Shown: one piece after another, positions 24,042 to 32,485 of the stretch
Numbering within the stretch: the stretch's first letter is position 1
How the letters are laid out: every line of letters begins with the position of its first letter
From: an uncultured Porphyromonadaceae bacterium
GTDB lineage: Bacteria; Bacteroidota; Bacteroidia; Bacteroidales; Muribaculaceae
DNA length: 32,937 nt
Direction: 5' to 3'
Assembly: GCA_902489275.1 (NCBI GenBank)
Contig: CABTZK010000022.1
Span: forward strand, 1-32,937
Translations under genes and position numbers: made by a program
Notes under the pieces: generated by a model
The model's database searches: none
Told to the model about the DNA's origin: nothing
The model's input: the letters and a program-made list of their open reading frames with translations, nothing else

Positions 24042-24049
24042 CAAAGTTA
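24042..24049 (-). promoter_or_regulatory. Possible -7 box for the lolD operon
   Basis: Minus strand TAACTTTG (24049-24042) matches TAnnTTTG. No clear TTTG was found at 20 bases. It would give a leader of about 95 bases to the ATG at 23941. Confidence 0.45.
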
Positions 24050-24122
24050 GGGAAATCTTTCTAAAATCCGCACTTTTCTCATTAAAATTCATAGATTGAT
24101 GACCATTGTTAAAAAAATATGC

Positions 24123-24130
24123 TATCTTTG
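24123..24130 (+). promoter_or_regulatory. Possible -7 box for the polysaccharide deacetylase gene
   Basis: TATCTTTG (24123-24130) matches TAnnTTTG and lies 50 bases before the ATG at 24181. TTG candidates at 24096 and 24106 have non-ideal spacing (24 and 14 bases). Confidence 0.45.
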
Positions 24131-24180
24131 TAGTTCAAAAACAATCAGTAACACGCAATTAAGCGTAATGTTCAAAACAG

Positions 24181-25206
24181 ATGGATAATCATTCCAAGGC
24201 CAAAGTGCTGCTTTGCACACTGGGTATGGTCATATTGGTTCTGGGTATAGCAGTGGCAGGCATTTTCACCAGCGGCACGGTGAGGAAGTCGCTGGGAATC
24301 ACTAAAATCATGGCTTGCCTCCAGGGTGACACGATTGCGCCAAAGTTAGAGGTTCAAGACCTGCAAGTAATGCTGGGAGAGCGGCCCGACTACATTGCCC
24401 ATGTCACTTGCAGCGACAACTCGGGCAAGTACAAGCTCTCCGTCGACACCAGTCAGGTCAACCTCAACAAGGGTGGGTGCTATCCGGTGGTCTATGTCGC
24501 TGCCGACTCGCTCCACAACGAGACGCGAAAAACGGTCACGCTCCGGGTTGTAGACCCTGACCAGAAAATCATCTACCTCACCTTTGATGACGGGCCCAGC
24601 GAGAACACCTCCAAGATTCTCGACATCTTGCGTGCCGAGGGGGTGAAGGCCACATTTTTCGTCACGGCGCAATTTGCCAAGTATGTTCCCCTCATGGCGC
24701 AGGAGGCCAGGGAGGGGCATGTGGTGGCGCCCCATTCCTATTACCACAACTTCAGCATTTATCGCAGTTTCGACACTTTCTTTGATGATTTGGAGAAAAT
24801 TGAGCAGGTCATCGAGAAGTACACGGGCAAGCGTTCCCCCATGATCCGTTTCCCCGGCGGCAGCTCCAATCACATCTATCGTCGCTACCACCGTGGCGAC
24901 TATGGCTTCATGAAGAGGCTCAAGGCCGAGGTCATCAAGCGGGGCTACCAGTATGTTGACTGGAATCTGGACTCCGAGGACGCATCGGGCAGGTGCGTGC
25001 CTGCTGCAAGGCTCATCAGCAGTGCCTGCCACACCTATCATCCACAGATGTGCTTGCTCATGCACGACACGGCAGGCAAGAAAACGACCCCCGAGGCGCT
25101 GCCCGAAATCATTCGCTACTTCAAGCAGCAGGGCTATGAGTTTGGTGTGCTCAACGATACCAGCCTGGTGTGCCACCACGGCGAGAGCAAGGTTAAACTA
25201 TTCTAA
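24181..25206 (+). CDS. Membrane-anchored polysaccharide deacetylase (NodB domain)
   Basis: 341 residues. One N-terminal membrane helix (about 8-30) is followed by a DUF5011-like Ig domain (about 50-125: TIAPKLEVQDLQVMLGE...TVTLRVVD). The NodB domain spans about 128-330: motif 1 TFDDGP (Asp136, Asp137), motif 2 HSYYH (His185, His189), motif 3 RFPGG (223-227), motif 4 DWNLDSED (260-267) and motif 5 LLMHDT. All metal and catalytic residues are there, so N-deacetylation of a GlcNAc polymer, likely peptidoglycan, on the periplasmic side is plausible. Its 3' end overlaps the aroA 3' end by 14 bases (25193-25206). Confidence 0.92.
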   Translation: MDNHSKAKVLLCTLGMVILVLGIAVAGIFTSGTVRKSLGITKIMACLQGDTIAPKLEVQDLQVMLGERPDYIAHVTCSDNSGKYKLSVDTSQVNLNKGGCYPVVYVAADSLHNETRKTVTLRVVDPDQKIIYLTFDDGPSENTSKILDILRAEGVKATFFVTAQFAKYVPLMAQEAREGHVVAPHSYYHNFSIYRSFDTFFDDLEKIEQVIEKYTGKRSPMIRFPGGSSNHIYRRYHRGDYGFMKRLKAEVIKRGYQYVDWNLDSEDASGRCVPAARLISSACHTYHPQMCLLMHDTAGKKTTPEALPEIIRYFKQQGYEFGVLNDTSLVCHHGESKVKLF

Positions 25207-26422
25207 ATCCTGCATTTCTCATCTGTTCCCAAAATTGGGGGTAGGACTTGCTCACGACTTCGGCATCCTCGATGACGAGGCCGGGATGCTTGACCGATGC
25301 CAGCGATAGCGCCATGGCCATGCGGTGGTCGCCATGGGTGGCGATGCGTGGTTGCGGGAGGGGCGTGCAGCGCTCAAAGTGCCAGCTCATGCTGTCGTTG
25401 CTTTCAATCTTGACCACGTAGCCCAGTTTCATCAACTCGGTGCGCAAAGCCTCCAAGCGGTTGCTTTCCTTGATGCGCAAGGTGCGCAGCCCGGTGATGC
25501 GGAACGAGCGGCCGAGCAGGCACAGCGTCACGACCAGTGTCGGGGCCAGGTCGGGCGTGCCGCTCATGTCGGCAAAGGTGGAGCAGCAGCACAGTCCTGG
25601 CCTGTCGCAAAGCAAGTCGATGTGTCCGTCGTGTTCTCTTCCTTTCACGCCCATTTGTGCCATGATTTCGGCGATTCGGCAATCCCCTTGCAGGCTGTTG
25701 AGGCTTAACCCTCTCAACGTGATGTGTGACTCGGGCAGCAAGGCTTGCAGCGCGTACCAGTAGCTTGCGGCGCTCCAGTCGCTCTCAATGCTCATGTTGG
25801 CGCTCATGTATTGCCCGCCTGGCACGTCGATGATGTGGCTTTCTGCCCACTGGGCAGGGATGCCCCAACGCCTCATCAGCCCTAATGTCATGTCGATATA
25901 GGGGCGTGAGGTGATTTCGCCAGTGAGGTGAAGCCGCAGGCCGCCCATGATGGGCGCAATCATCAAGATCGCCGAGGTGAATTGCGAGCTCACGTCACCC
26001 CTCATCGTGACTGTGCCGCCGCGCAAGCGTGTTCCTGTGATTTTCAATGGCGGGAAGCCTTCTTGTCGCGCATACTCGATGCTCGCGCCCAGTTGCCGCA
26101 AGGCATCGACCAGAACTCCGATGGGTCGCACGCGCATTCTCGCGTCGCCGTCGAGTGTCACCGTGCGGCCTTGCTGTAGGGCGTAGTAGGCGGTCAGGAA
26201 TCGCATGGCGGTGCCTGCACGCCCTACGTTGACTTCGGCGGCTTGTGGGCGATTCAGCGCCCTGGCGACGGCTTCGGTGTCGTCGCATTGAGCCACGTTA
26301 GCGATTTTGCTCTGCTGTTCGCTCAAGGCGTTCAAGAGCAGTGCGCGGTTGCTCATGCTCTTGGAGGCTGGCAAGTCAATCTCGCCCACAATGCGCTGGG
26401 GCGCGGTAATCTTGTAATCCAT
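25193..26422 (-). CDS. aroA: 3-phosphoshikimate 1-carboxyvinyltransferase (EPSP synthase)
   Basis: 409 residues, slightly shorter than the usual 425-430. Shikimate-pathway step that joins shikimate-3-phosphate and phosphoenolpyruvate. Motifs: PASKSMSNRALLLNAL near the start, VGRAGTAMRFL (usually NAGTAMR), DARMRVRPIGVLVDAL, SSQFTSAILMIAP, catalytic Asp in TPDLAPTL, RIKESNRLEAL (usually RxKESDR) and HGDHRMAMALSLA. The NAG-to-GRAG change keeps the GTAMR core. It lies 46 bases downstream of topA on the same strand, so the two may share a transcript. Its end overlaps the deacetylase gene. Confidence 0.95.
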   Translation of the reverse strand: MDYKITAPQRIVGEIDLPASKSMSNRALLLNALSEQQSKIANVAQCDDTEAVARALNRPQAAEVNVGRAGTAMRFLTAYYALQQGRTVTLDGDARMRVRPIGVLVDALRQLGASIEYARQEGFPPLKITGTRLRGGTVTMRGDVSSQFTSAILMIAPIMGGLRLHLTGEITSRPYIDMTLGLMRRWGIPAQWAESHIIDVPGGQYMSANMSIESDWSAASYWYALQALLPESHITLRGLSLNSLQGDCRIAEIMAQMGVKGREHDGHIDLLCDRPGLCCCSTFADMSGTPDLAPTLVVTLCLLGRSFRITGLRTLRIKESNRLEALRTELMKLGYVVKIESNDSMSWHFERCTPLPQPRIATHGDHRMAMALSLASVKHPGLVIEDAEVVSKSYPQFWEQMRNAGFRIV

Positions 26423-26468
26423 ATCTACAAAATCACATCATTGTGATGGCTTTTTAGCTTGCGAGCGT

Positions 26469-28838
26469 TCATTTCCTCTTGCTGGTGGCTTTCTTGGCCG
26501 TGGCTTTTGGGGCTGCAGCCTTGGCGCGTCGAGCGTTTGACTTGGAGGCGTTAGCCTCGTCGGCCACAATCGCGTGGCAGTCGTCGAGCGTGAGGGTGGC
26601 GGCATCGGTGCCGCGTGGAATCTTGAAGTTCTGTTTGCGATAAGTGATATAGGGCCCGTATCGCCCGTTGAGTACTTTCATGTCGGGCTCTTCGTCAAAG
26701 GTCGCAATCACTTTTTTGGCGTCGCTGTCGCGCTTGGCCAGGATGAGTTGCTTGGCTTGGTCGAGGGTGATGGCTTGTGGCGTGAAATCTTTGGGAATTG
26801 ACACATATTTTCCCGCGTGTTTCACGTAGGGGCCAAAGCGCCCCACGGCCACGGTGACCTCGGTGTCCTCAAAGGTGCCCAGCGTGCGGGGCAGGTCAAA
26901 GAGTTTCAGCGCCTCGGCCAGCGTGATGGTGTTAATGCTCTGCTCCTTTTGCAGCGAGGCAAATTGGGGCTTGTCAGCATCGTCCTTGGTGCCAAGTTGC
27001 GCGACAGGCCCGTAGCGGCCAATTTTCACCGAAACGGGTTTGCCGGTCTTGGGGTCGTTGCCCAGCACGCGCTCGCCCACTTTGTGTTCCAGGCGCAGTG
27101 ACGAGACCGTCTCGATGTCGGGGTGAAACTTCTTGTAGAAATTGCCAATTTCCTCGTTCCACTGGGCTTTGCCCTCGGCAATGTCGTCGAACTCGTTCTC
27201 CACTTTAGCCGTGAAGTTGTAGTCCATGATGCTGGGGAAGTACTTCATCAAGAAGTCATTCACGACCATGCCCACATCGGTGGGCAGGAGTTTGCCTTTC
27301 TCGGCGCCGGTGAGCTCGCTTTTGGTCTTGCTCGCGATTTTGTCTTTTTTGAGCGTGATGATTTCGTAGTTTCGCTTCTCGCCCTTGCTTTCTCCTTTCA
27401 CCACGTAGTCTCGGGCTTGAATGGTCGAGATGGTGGGCGCGTAGGTCGATGGCCGGCCGATGCCAAGCTCTTCCAGCCGGCGCACGAGTGAGGCCTCGGT
27501 GTAGCGTGCCGGCTGCTGGGTGAAACGCTGGGTGGCCTGCACGTCAATGGCCGTCATGGCCATGCCAGCCCGCATGGGCGGTAGGCCTTGGGTCTCGCGG
27601 CTTGCGCTCTCGTCGTCGGTTGACTCCATGTACACTTTCAGGAAGCCGTCAAACTTGATGACCTCGCCCGTGGCCGTGAAATGCTCCTTGCGGTTGCTCA
27701 TGTTGATGTCGACGGTGGTGCGCTCCAGCTCGGCGTTGGCCATTTGCGAGGCGATGGTGCGCTTCCAAATGAGGGTGTAGAGCTTCCTCTCTTGGGCTGA
27801 TGCACTCGGGATGTCGTGCTTGGCGATAGACGTTGGGCGAATGGCCTCGTGCGCCTCTTGCGCGCCCTTGGCGGTGGTGTGGTACTTGCGTGTTCTCAAG
27901 TACTGCTCGCCAATGCTTTCCTTGATTTCCTTGCTGATAGCGCCGATGGCCAGGTTGGAAAGGTTCACCGAGTCGGTACGCATGTAGGTGATGTGTCCAG
28001 CCTCGTAGAGCGTTTGCGCCACGCGCATGGTTTGCGCCACCGAGAAGCCGAGTTTGCGCGAGGCTTCTTGTTGCAGGGTCGAGGTGGTGAATGGCGGCGC
28101 TGGACTTTTTTTGACAGGCTTCACGCTCACGTCGCCCACTTGTAAGGTGGCCTTGCGGCATGCCTCCAGGAAGTTCATGGCCTCGTCGCGCGTCTGCAAG
28201 CGCGTGTTGAGCTCGGCGGTCACGGTAGCCTGGGCACCCTCGGGCTGCATGGCGCTGGTCACGCGAAAGTAGGGCTCGCTCTTGAAGCTGCGTATTTCTT
28301 TCTCACGCTCTGCGATGAGGCGCACGGCCACGCTCTGCACGCGGCCGGCCGACAAGGCGGGCTTGATTTTCTTCCACAGCACGGGCGAGAGCTCAAAGCC
28401 CACGATGCGGTCGAGCACGCGGCGAGCCTGCTGCGCGTTGACTAAGTTCACGTCGATGGCGCGCGGCCGCTCGATGGCGGCAAGAATGGCTGGCTTGGTA
28501 ATCTCGTGAAACACGATGCGCTTGGTGCTGTCGGGCTTGAGCCCCAGCACCTCATAGAGGTGCCAGGCGATGGCTTCCCCCTCGCGGTCCTCATCACTGG
28601 CCAGCCACACGGTTTTGGCGGTTTTGGCCGCTTTCTTGAGCTCGGTGACAAGTGCTTTCTTGTCGCTTGGAATCTCGTAGATGGGCTCAAAGCCCTTATC
28701 AATGTCAATGCTGAAATCCTTCTTGTGCAAGTCGCGGATGTGCCCGTAGCTCGACATCACGGTGTAGTCTTTGCCCAGGAACTTCTGGATGGTTTTGGCC
28801 TTGGCCGGTGACTCAACGATTACTAAATTGTCTGGCAT
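26469..28838 (-). CDS. topA: DNA topoisomerase I
   Basis: 789 residues. Type IA enzyme that relaxes negative supercoils. The toprim domain starts VIVESPAKAKTIQKFLG with SDEDREGEAIAWH. The active Tyr285 lies in TYMRTDSVNLS. The C-terminal part contains three topoisomerase C-terminal repeats (KIGRYGPVAQLG, VAVGRFGPYVKH, LNGRYGPYITYR) instead of Cys4 zinc fingers, followed by a Lys/Ala-rich tail (KSNARRAKAAAPKATAKKA) typical of nucleoid-associated extensions. This repeat-and-tail layout is usual in Bacteroidetes. aroA follows. Confidence 0.97.
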   Translation of the reverse strand: MPDNLVIVESPAKAKTIQKFLGKDYTVMSSYGHIRDLHKKDFSIDIDKGFEPIYEIPSDKKALVTELKKAAKTAKTVWLASDEDREGEAIAWHLYEVLGLKPDSTKRIVFHEITKPAILAAIERPRAIDVNLVNAQQARRVLDRIVGFELSPVLWKKIKPALSAGRVQSVAVRLIAEREKEIRSFKSEPYFRVTSAMQPEGAQATVTAELNTRLQTRDEAMNFLEACRKATLQVGDVSVKPVKKSPAPPFTTSTLQQEASRKLGFSVAQTMRVAQTLYEAGHITYMRTDSVNLSNLAIGAISKEIKESIGEQYLRTRKYHTTAKGAQEAHEAIRPTSIAKHDIPSASAQERKLYTLIWKRTIASQMANAELERTTVDINMSNRKEHFTATGEVIKFDGFLKVYMESTDDESASRETQGLPPMRAGMAMTAIDVQATQRFTQQPARYTEASLVRRLEELGIGRPSTYAPTISTIQARDYVVKGESKGEKRNYEIITLKKDKIASKTKSELTGAEKGKLLPTDVGMVVNDFLMKYFPSIMDYNFTAKVENEFDDIAEGKAQWNEEIGNFYKKFHPDIETVSSLRLEHKVGERVLGNDPKTGKPVSVKIGRYGPVAQLGTKDDADKPQFASLQKEQSINTITLAEALKLFDLPRTLGTFEDTEVTVAVGRFGPYVKHAGKYVSIPKDFTPQAITLDQAKQLILAKRDSDAKKVIATFDEEPDMKVLNGRYGPYITYRKQNFKIPRGTDAATLTLDDCHAIVADEANASKSNARRAKAAAPKATAKKATSKRK

Positions 28839-28904
28839 ACTGAATTACCTCTTTATGTTTTTTACCCTGTGTGGAGAACTCAAGGCATTGCTTAAAATCG
28901 GGTG

Positions 28905-28912
28905 CAAAATTA
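28905..28912 (-). promoter_or_regulatory. Possible -7 box for topA
   Basis: Minus strand TAATTTTG (28912-28905) fits TAnnTTTG, 67 bases before the topA ATG. No clear TTTG at 20 bases. Confidence 0.4.
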
Positions 28913-29055
28913 GGCAAAATTTTCTGACTCTCCTATAATAATGTGTGATTTTTAACCTACAATCCGTCTGATCGAAATATCGTACTTGTGCAATATTTTG
29001 AGTTTCGGAGCGTTATAGAGTTGTAACACTTATTTTTGGTTTTTTCTATAAAGAA

Positions 29056-29601
29056 ATGAAAAAGTATTTAGCATCATTATGCGCATTGCTTCTTGCCATG
29101 CTTGTTGTCACTGGATGTGATGACCCTGGAGATGACGTGATTTGGGACATCAGCCCATTTCAGCTGAGTTTGCAAGTCGTCGATGCCGAGGGGCACTCCC
29201 GGCTTGACCCTGCCAGCGGGCAAGGCTTCCTCGACAAGATTACGGCCACCTACGAGGGTCACACCTATTCGTTGGATTACACGTGGTTCCAGCCCAAAGC
29301 CGAAAGCAGCATCGGCAAGGTGCGCCACAAGATGTGCTTGGCTCGATTCAGAGGGCTGTATCTCATGCCATACGGCACTGGGGGCGACGGGTGCCGCTAC
29401 ACGTTGAATTTCGGCGAGTTCCAAGGCGAGAAAGACCTCATCAACAAAGACTTGGTGATTGACTGGGGCGACGGCAGCCGTGACACGTTCACGCTCTACC
29501 ACACTTGCAAGTGGAAGAACAACGAGCCTCACATTGTGAACCGCATCTGCCGCAACGGCAAGGAGATGAAAGCTCCCGAAGATTTCATCATCGTGAAATA
29601 G
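29056..29601 (+). CDS. Lipoprotein of unknown function
   Basis: 181 residues. Signal peptide with lipobox LAMLVVTGC (Cys21) and DDPGDD after it. The mature part is beta-rich with conserved-looking aromatic and charged stretches (IWDISPFQLSLQVVDAEGHSRLDP, ITATYEGHTYSLDYTW, VIDWGDGSRDTFTLYH) and ends EDFIIVK. It resembles small Bacteroidales lipoproteins of one beta-sandwich domain; I do not recognise a named family. It stands alone, convergent with glutamine synthetase, sharing the terminator at 29626-29662. Confidence 0.8.
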   Translation: MKKYLASLCALLLAMLVVTGCDDPGDDVIWDISPFQLSLQVVDAEGHSRLDPASGQGFLDKITATYEGHTYSLDYTWFQPKAESSIGKVRHKMCLARFRGLYLMPYGTGGDGCRYTLNFGEFQGEKDLINKDLVIDWGDGSRDTFTLYHTCKWKNNEPHIVNRICRNGKEMKAPEDFIIVK

Positions 29602-29625
29602 CCCGTTCGGGAAAATGTTAATAAT

Positions 29626-29662
29626 AAGGGGATGCGCCCAAAAACAGGCGCATCCCCCTTTT
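29626..29662. terminator. GC-rich hairpin terminator between convergent genes
   Basis: GGGGATGCGCC (29628-29638) pairs perfectly with GGCGCATCCCC (29647-29657), with T at 29659-29662. It ends the lipoprotein gene and may also serve glutamine synthetase on the other strand. Confidence 0.8.
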
Positions 29663-29693
29663 GAAATATCTTGCGGTGAGCGTGGCGCTGGAG

Positions 29694-31199
29694 TTAGCCG
29701 CAATGGAAGTAGCGGTCAACGAGCTTTTTCACCTTCTTGGCGTCGTTCTTGATGTCGTGGCGCAAAGTCCGGTCGTCGAAAGCGCGGAGCTCGGCGATGA
29801 TGCCGTCAATCATCCCTGCGCTGAACACGCCAGCCTCCTCGTAGGCCTCGCGCTGCTTCTCCAGCAGGTCGGCGCTTGCTGCACAGCTGTCGGGCAGCGA
29901 GGACAGGTGCTCGAGCACGCTCTCGTTTTCCTTGTCGTGGATGTTCACGTCCACGTAGGTCTTTTGGGCCACGTCGAGCGCGTCGGGCATCTCAAAGCCG
30001 TGGCGAGCCGCTACGCACACGCCGGCCAGCAGCTGGTAGACGTCGGCGCTGCCATCGGCATTGCGTATCTCCACCGTCTGCTTGAAAGCGGCATCGCGTT
30101 CTTGGGCCTGCTCCACAGGATTGGCCTTGCTGCACATGTCGACCTTGGTGGTCCACCCCAGTGGCACGCGCACAAGCACGCTCCGGTTGCGGTCGCCCCA
30201 GCACACGTTGGTAGGCGCTTCCTGGTGAGGCACCAGGCGGAAGTAGCTGGTGGGGTTCTTGTTGCCAAAGGCGGTGAGGCTTGGCGCCAGCTCCATCAGG
30301 CCGGCAATCATCTTGCGAGCCTCGTCGCTGAGCACGCCGTCTTGGAGCATGTAGTTCTTGCCGTCTTTCACCATGCGCATGTGGATGTGGAGCCCCGAGC
30401 CGGCCTTGCCGGTGGTGATTTTGGGAGCAAAAGTCACATCGTAACCCTCCTCGTAGGCCAAGTTGCGGATAATCCACTTGGCAATCATTAGCTGGTCGGC
30501 CGCTTGCAGCACGGGCACGGGCAGGAACTCAATCTCGTTTTGCTCGTAGATGAGGTCGTCTTGGTGGAAGTTGCCCACCTCGCTGTGTCCATACTTGATT
30601 TGGCCGCCGGCCTTGGCGATGTAGCTCATGCACAGGGTGCGGAAGTCGCCGGTTTTCACGTATGGGCCGCTCTCGTGGTAGCCGTGCTGGTCAATGGCGG
30701 GGAATGCCTCGTTGTCACTCTCAATCACGTAGTACTCCAGCTCGCCCATTGCGTGAAATTCCAGCCCCGTGGCCTGGGTGAAGGCGTTGGCGGCTTTTCG
30801 CAGGGTGTTTTCGGGCGATGACTCAAAGAGGTTGCCGTCCTTGTCGAAGAATGAGCACAGCATGCACAGGGTCGGAAGGCTTGAGAAGGGGTCGACAAAG
30901 GCGGTGCTATAGCGTGGCAGCACGTAGAGGTCGCTACTCGATGCCTCGATAAACGAGAACAGGCTTGAGCCGTCAACACGCTCGCCATAGGTGAGGATCG
31001 TATCAAGGTAGGCAAGGTTGGTGATGGCAAAATTCAGGGTTTTCAATTTCCCGTCGCCACCGGGATACATGAACTCGATCATCTCGATGTGATTGTTTTC
31101 CACAAACCGGATAATATCGGCCTTGGTGAATGTTGCGGGGTCCTTTTGGAGATAGGCCACCACTTCGTTAGCGTTCAATTTAATTTCTTCTTGGGTCAT
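29694..31199 (-). CDS. glnA: Type I-like glutamine synthetase
   Basis: 501 residues, nearer to type I (about 470) than to the long type III (about 720) also found in Bacteroidetes. Ligation of ammonia to glutamate is the family reaction. Active-site pieces remain: MGELEYYVI, GHSEVGNFHQDD...QNEIEF, GSGLHIHMRM, NPTSYFRLVPHQEAP, GDRNRSVLVRV and VEIRNADGSA. In the last, the usual RFPD is RNAD. A short insertion lies between HSEV and QNEIEF. No tyrosine adenylylation motif (NLYxLP) is seen. The C-terminal 100 residues are longer than usual. A role on another amine substrate, as in glutamylpolyamine synthetases, cannot be excluded. Confidence 0.88.
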   Translation of the reverse strand: MTQEEIKLNANEVVAYLQKDPATFTKADIIRFVENNHIEMIEFMYPGGDGKLKTLNFAITNLAYLDTILTYGERVDGSSLFSFIEASSSDLYVLPRYSTAFVDPFSSLPTLCMLCSFFDKDGNLFESSPENTLRKAANAFTQATGLEFHAMGELEYYVIESDNEAFPAIDQHGYHESGPYVKTGDFRTLCMSYIAKAGGQIKYGHSEVGNFHQDDLIYEQNEIEFLPVPVLQAADQLMIAKWIIRNLAYEEGYDVTFAPKITTGKAGSGLHIHMRMVKDGKNYMLQDGVLSDEARKMIAGLMELAPSLTAFGNKNPTSYFRLVPHQEAPTNVCWGDRNRSVLVRVPLGWTTKVDMCSKANPVEQAQERDAAFKQTVEIRNADGSADVYQLLAGVCVAARHGFEMPDALDVAQKTYVDVNIHDKENESVLEHLSSLPDSCAASADLLEKQREAYEEAGVFSAGMIDGIIAELRAFDDRTLRHDIKNDAKKVKKLVDRYFHCG

Positions 31200-31261
31200 G
31201 GTTCAAAAAGTCATTTAATAATCGTTGCTTAAGCAATATTTTCCATTTAAAAATTGGTCTG

Positions 31262-31269
31262 CAAAGATA
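31262..31269 (-). promoter_or_regulatory. Possible -7 box for glutamine synthetase
   Basis: Minus strand TATCTTTG (31269-31262) matches TAnnTTTG, 63 bases before the ATG. No TTTG at 20 bases was found. Confidence 0.45.
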
Positions 31270-31370
31270 GGCTATATTTTGGTATTAAAAAAATAAAAAC
31301 CAATAAATTAGCCATGAAAAAACAAGATTGATGCAAATGCGGCCGGTCGCGATGCGTGTCGGCGGGCGTT

Positions 31371-32291
31371 TCACGAGCCACGGCTGGCCGGGCGCTGCTG
31401 CTTGGTGGCTGCCACGGTCACGATATAGGCACTCGCCAGGACCAGGACACCAGCCACTGGCTTGTCCCAGGTGAGCGTCGCCTGTCCCGCTGCGAAGGCC
31501 ACTGCCGATGCCACCACGGGCTGCAAGTTGGTGTAGACACTCACGGTGGTGGCTTGCAGGCGTTTCATGGCAAACGGAATCATGAAGAATCCCACCACGG
31601 TGGCCAGCACGATGATGAACAGCATCTCCACGATGCCAGTGCTCATCGTGGGCGAGGCCCATAGCGGCTGCGAGGGCAACTCGCTCCACGACATGGGAAG
31701 CATGAAGATGGCAGAGACGAGCCACATCCACTTCATTTGCGTGAGTGCGGAGTACTTGGCGCTTACCCTGCGGGTGATGATGAGGTAGAGCGCCCACGTC
31801 ACGAGCGCCAACAGCGCAAAGAGAATGCCCAGCAAGTCGTTGCTGCCGCTGCCGCTCTGCCAGCTGGAGAACACCATGAGCAGGGCGCCGCCAATGCCCA
31901 CTATCACGCCCGTGACTTTGAGCGCGCTCATTTTCTCCTTGATGAGCAGCGCGGCCATGAGCATCACGACAATGGGCGTGAGCGTGGCCATGAAAGAAAA
32001 GTACACAGGGTTGGTGAACTTGAGTGACCAGGCTGCGCACAGCTGCGAGATGGCGCCGCCCATGAGCCCCCCGCCCAGCATGCGCCACAAGTCCTTGCGC
32101 TCCACCCGTTCCCTGGGCATGAGCGCCGCAATCATCCAGAACAGGACGGCCGCGCCCGCGCTGCGAAAGAGCAAGTTGGCGTTGGGGGTGAGGTACTTGG
32201 CCAGCAAGTCGCTGGTGACGGGAATGCTGAGGCCAAAAATGACGTTGGCGACCAATACCGCGCCGTGTCCTTGAATTTTAGAATTCTCCAT
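31371..32291 (-). CDS. EamA/DMT family inner-membrane transporter
   Basis: 306 residues from the ATG at 32291, chosen because the first membrane helix (GHGAVLVANVIFGLSIPVTS) follows at once; an in-frame start at 32399 adds 36 non-hydrophobic residues ahead of it. About ten hydrophobic helices form two EamA repeats, for instance ANLLFRSAGAAVLFWMIAAL, FMATLTPIVVMLMAALLIKEKMS and the second-repeat LQPVVASAVAFAAG. KEKMSALKVTGVIVGIGGALLM is the typical repeat end. The substrate is unknown; amino acids or metabolites are usual in the superfamily. Confidence 0.9.
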   Translation of the reverse strand: MENSKIQGHGAVLVANVIFGLSIPVTSDLLAKYLTPNANLLFRSAGAAVLFWMIAALMPRERVERKDLWRMLGGGLMGGAISQLCAAWSLKFTNPVYFSFMATLTPIVVMLMAALLIKEKMSALKVTGVIVGIGGALLMVFSSWQSGSGSNDLLGILFALLALVTWALYLIITRRVSAKYSALTQMKWMWLVSAIFMLPMSWSELPSQPLWASPTMSTGIVEMLFIIVLATVVGFFMIPFAMKRLQATTVSVYTNLQPVVASAVAFAAGQATLTWDKPVAGVLVLASAYIVTVAATKQQRPASRGS

Positions 32292-32356
32292 GACGATAGT
32301 GAAAAGTGTGCGGTAGGGGCCTTCTCGAGCATCTGCCGCGCAATCGTTTCGGCATG

Positions 32357-32364
32357 CAAATATA
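32357..32364 (-). promoter_or_regulatory. Possible -7 box for the DMT transporter gene
   Basis: Minus strand TATATTTG (32364-32357) matches TAnnTTTG, 66 bases before the ATG at 32291. This supports the shorter start, since a start at 32399 would lie upstream of the promoter. Confidence 0.45.
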
Positions 32365-32431
32365 GGTGTTTTTTGCGACTTCACGCCGCTTTGCTCCAAG
32401 ATATTTCGTGCCAGTGAAAAATAATTCGCAT

Positions 32432-32466
32432 TTTGTTTTTCTTTTCGTTGGTTTACACTACCTTTG
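32432..32466 (+). promoter_or_regulatory. Bacteroidetes-type promoter for the pseudouridine synthase gene
   Basis: TTTG (32432-32435), 23 bases, TACCTTTG (32459-32466). The start codon at 32486 is 20 bases downstream. The spacing is at the long end of the usual range. Confidence 0.5.
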
Positions 32467-32485
32467 CCCTAAAAAACAAGAAGCA

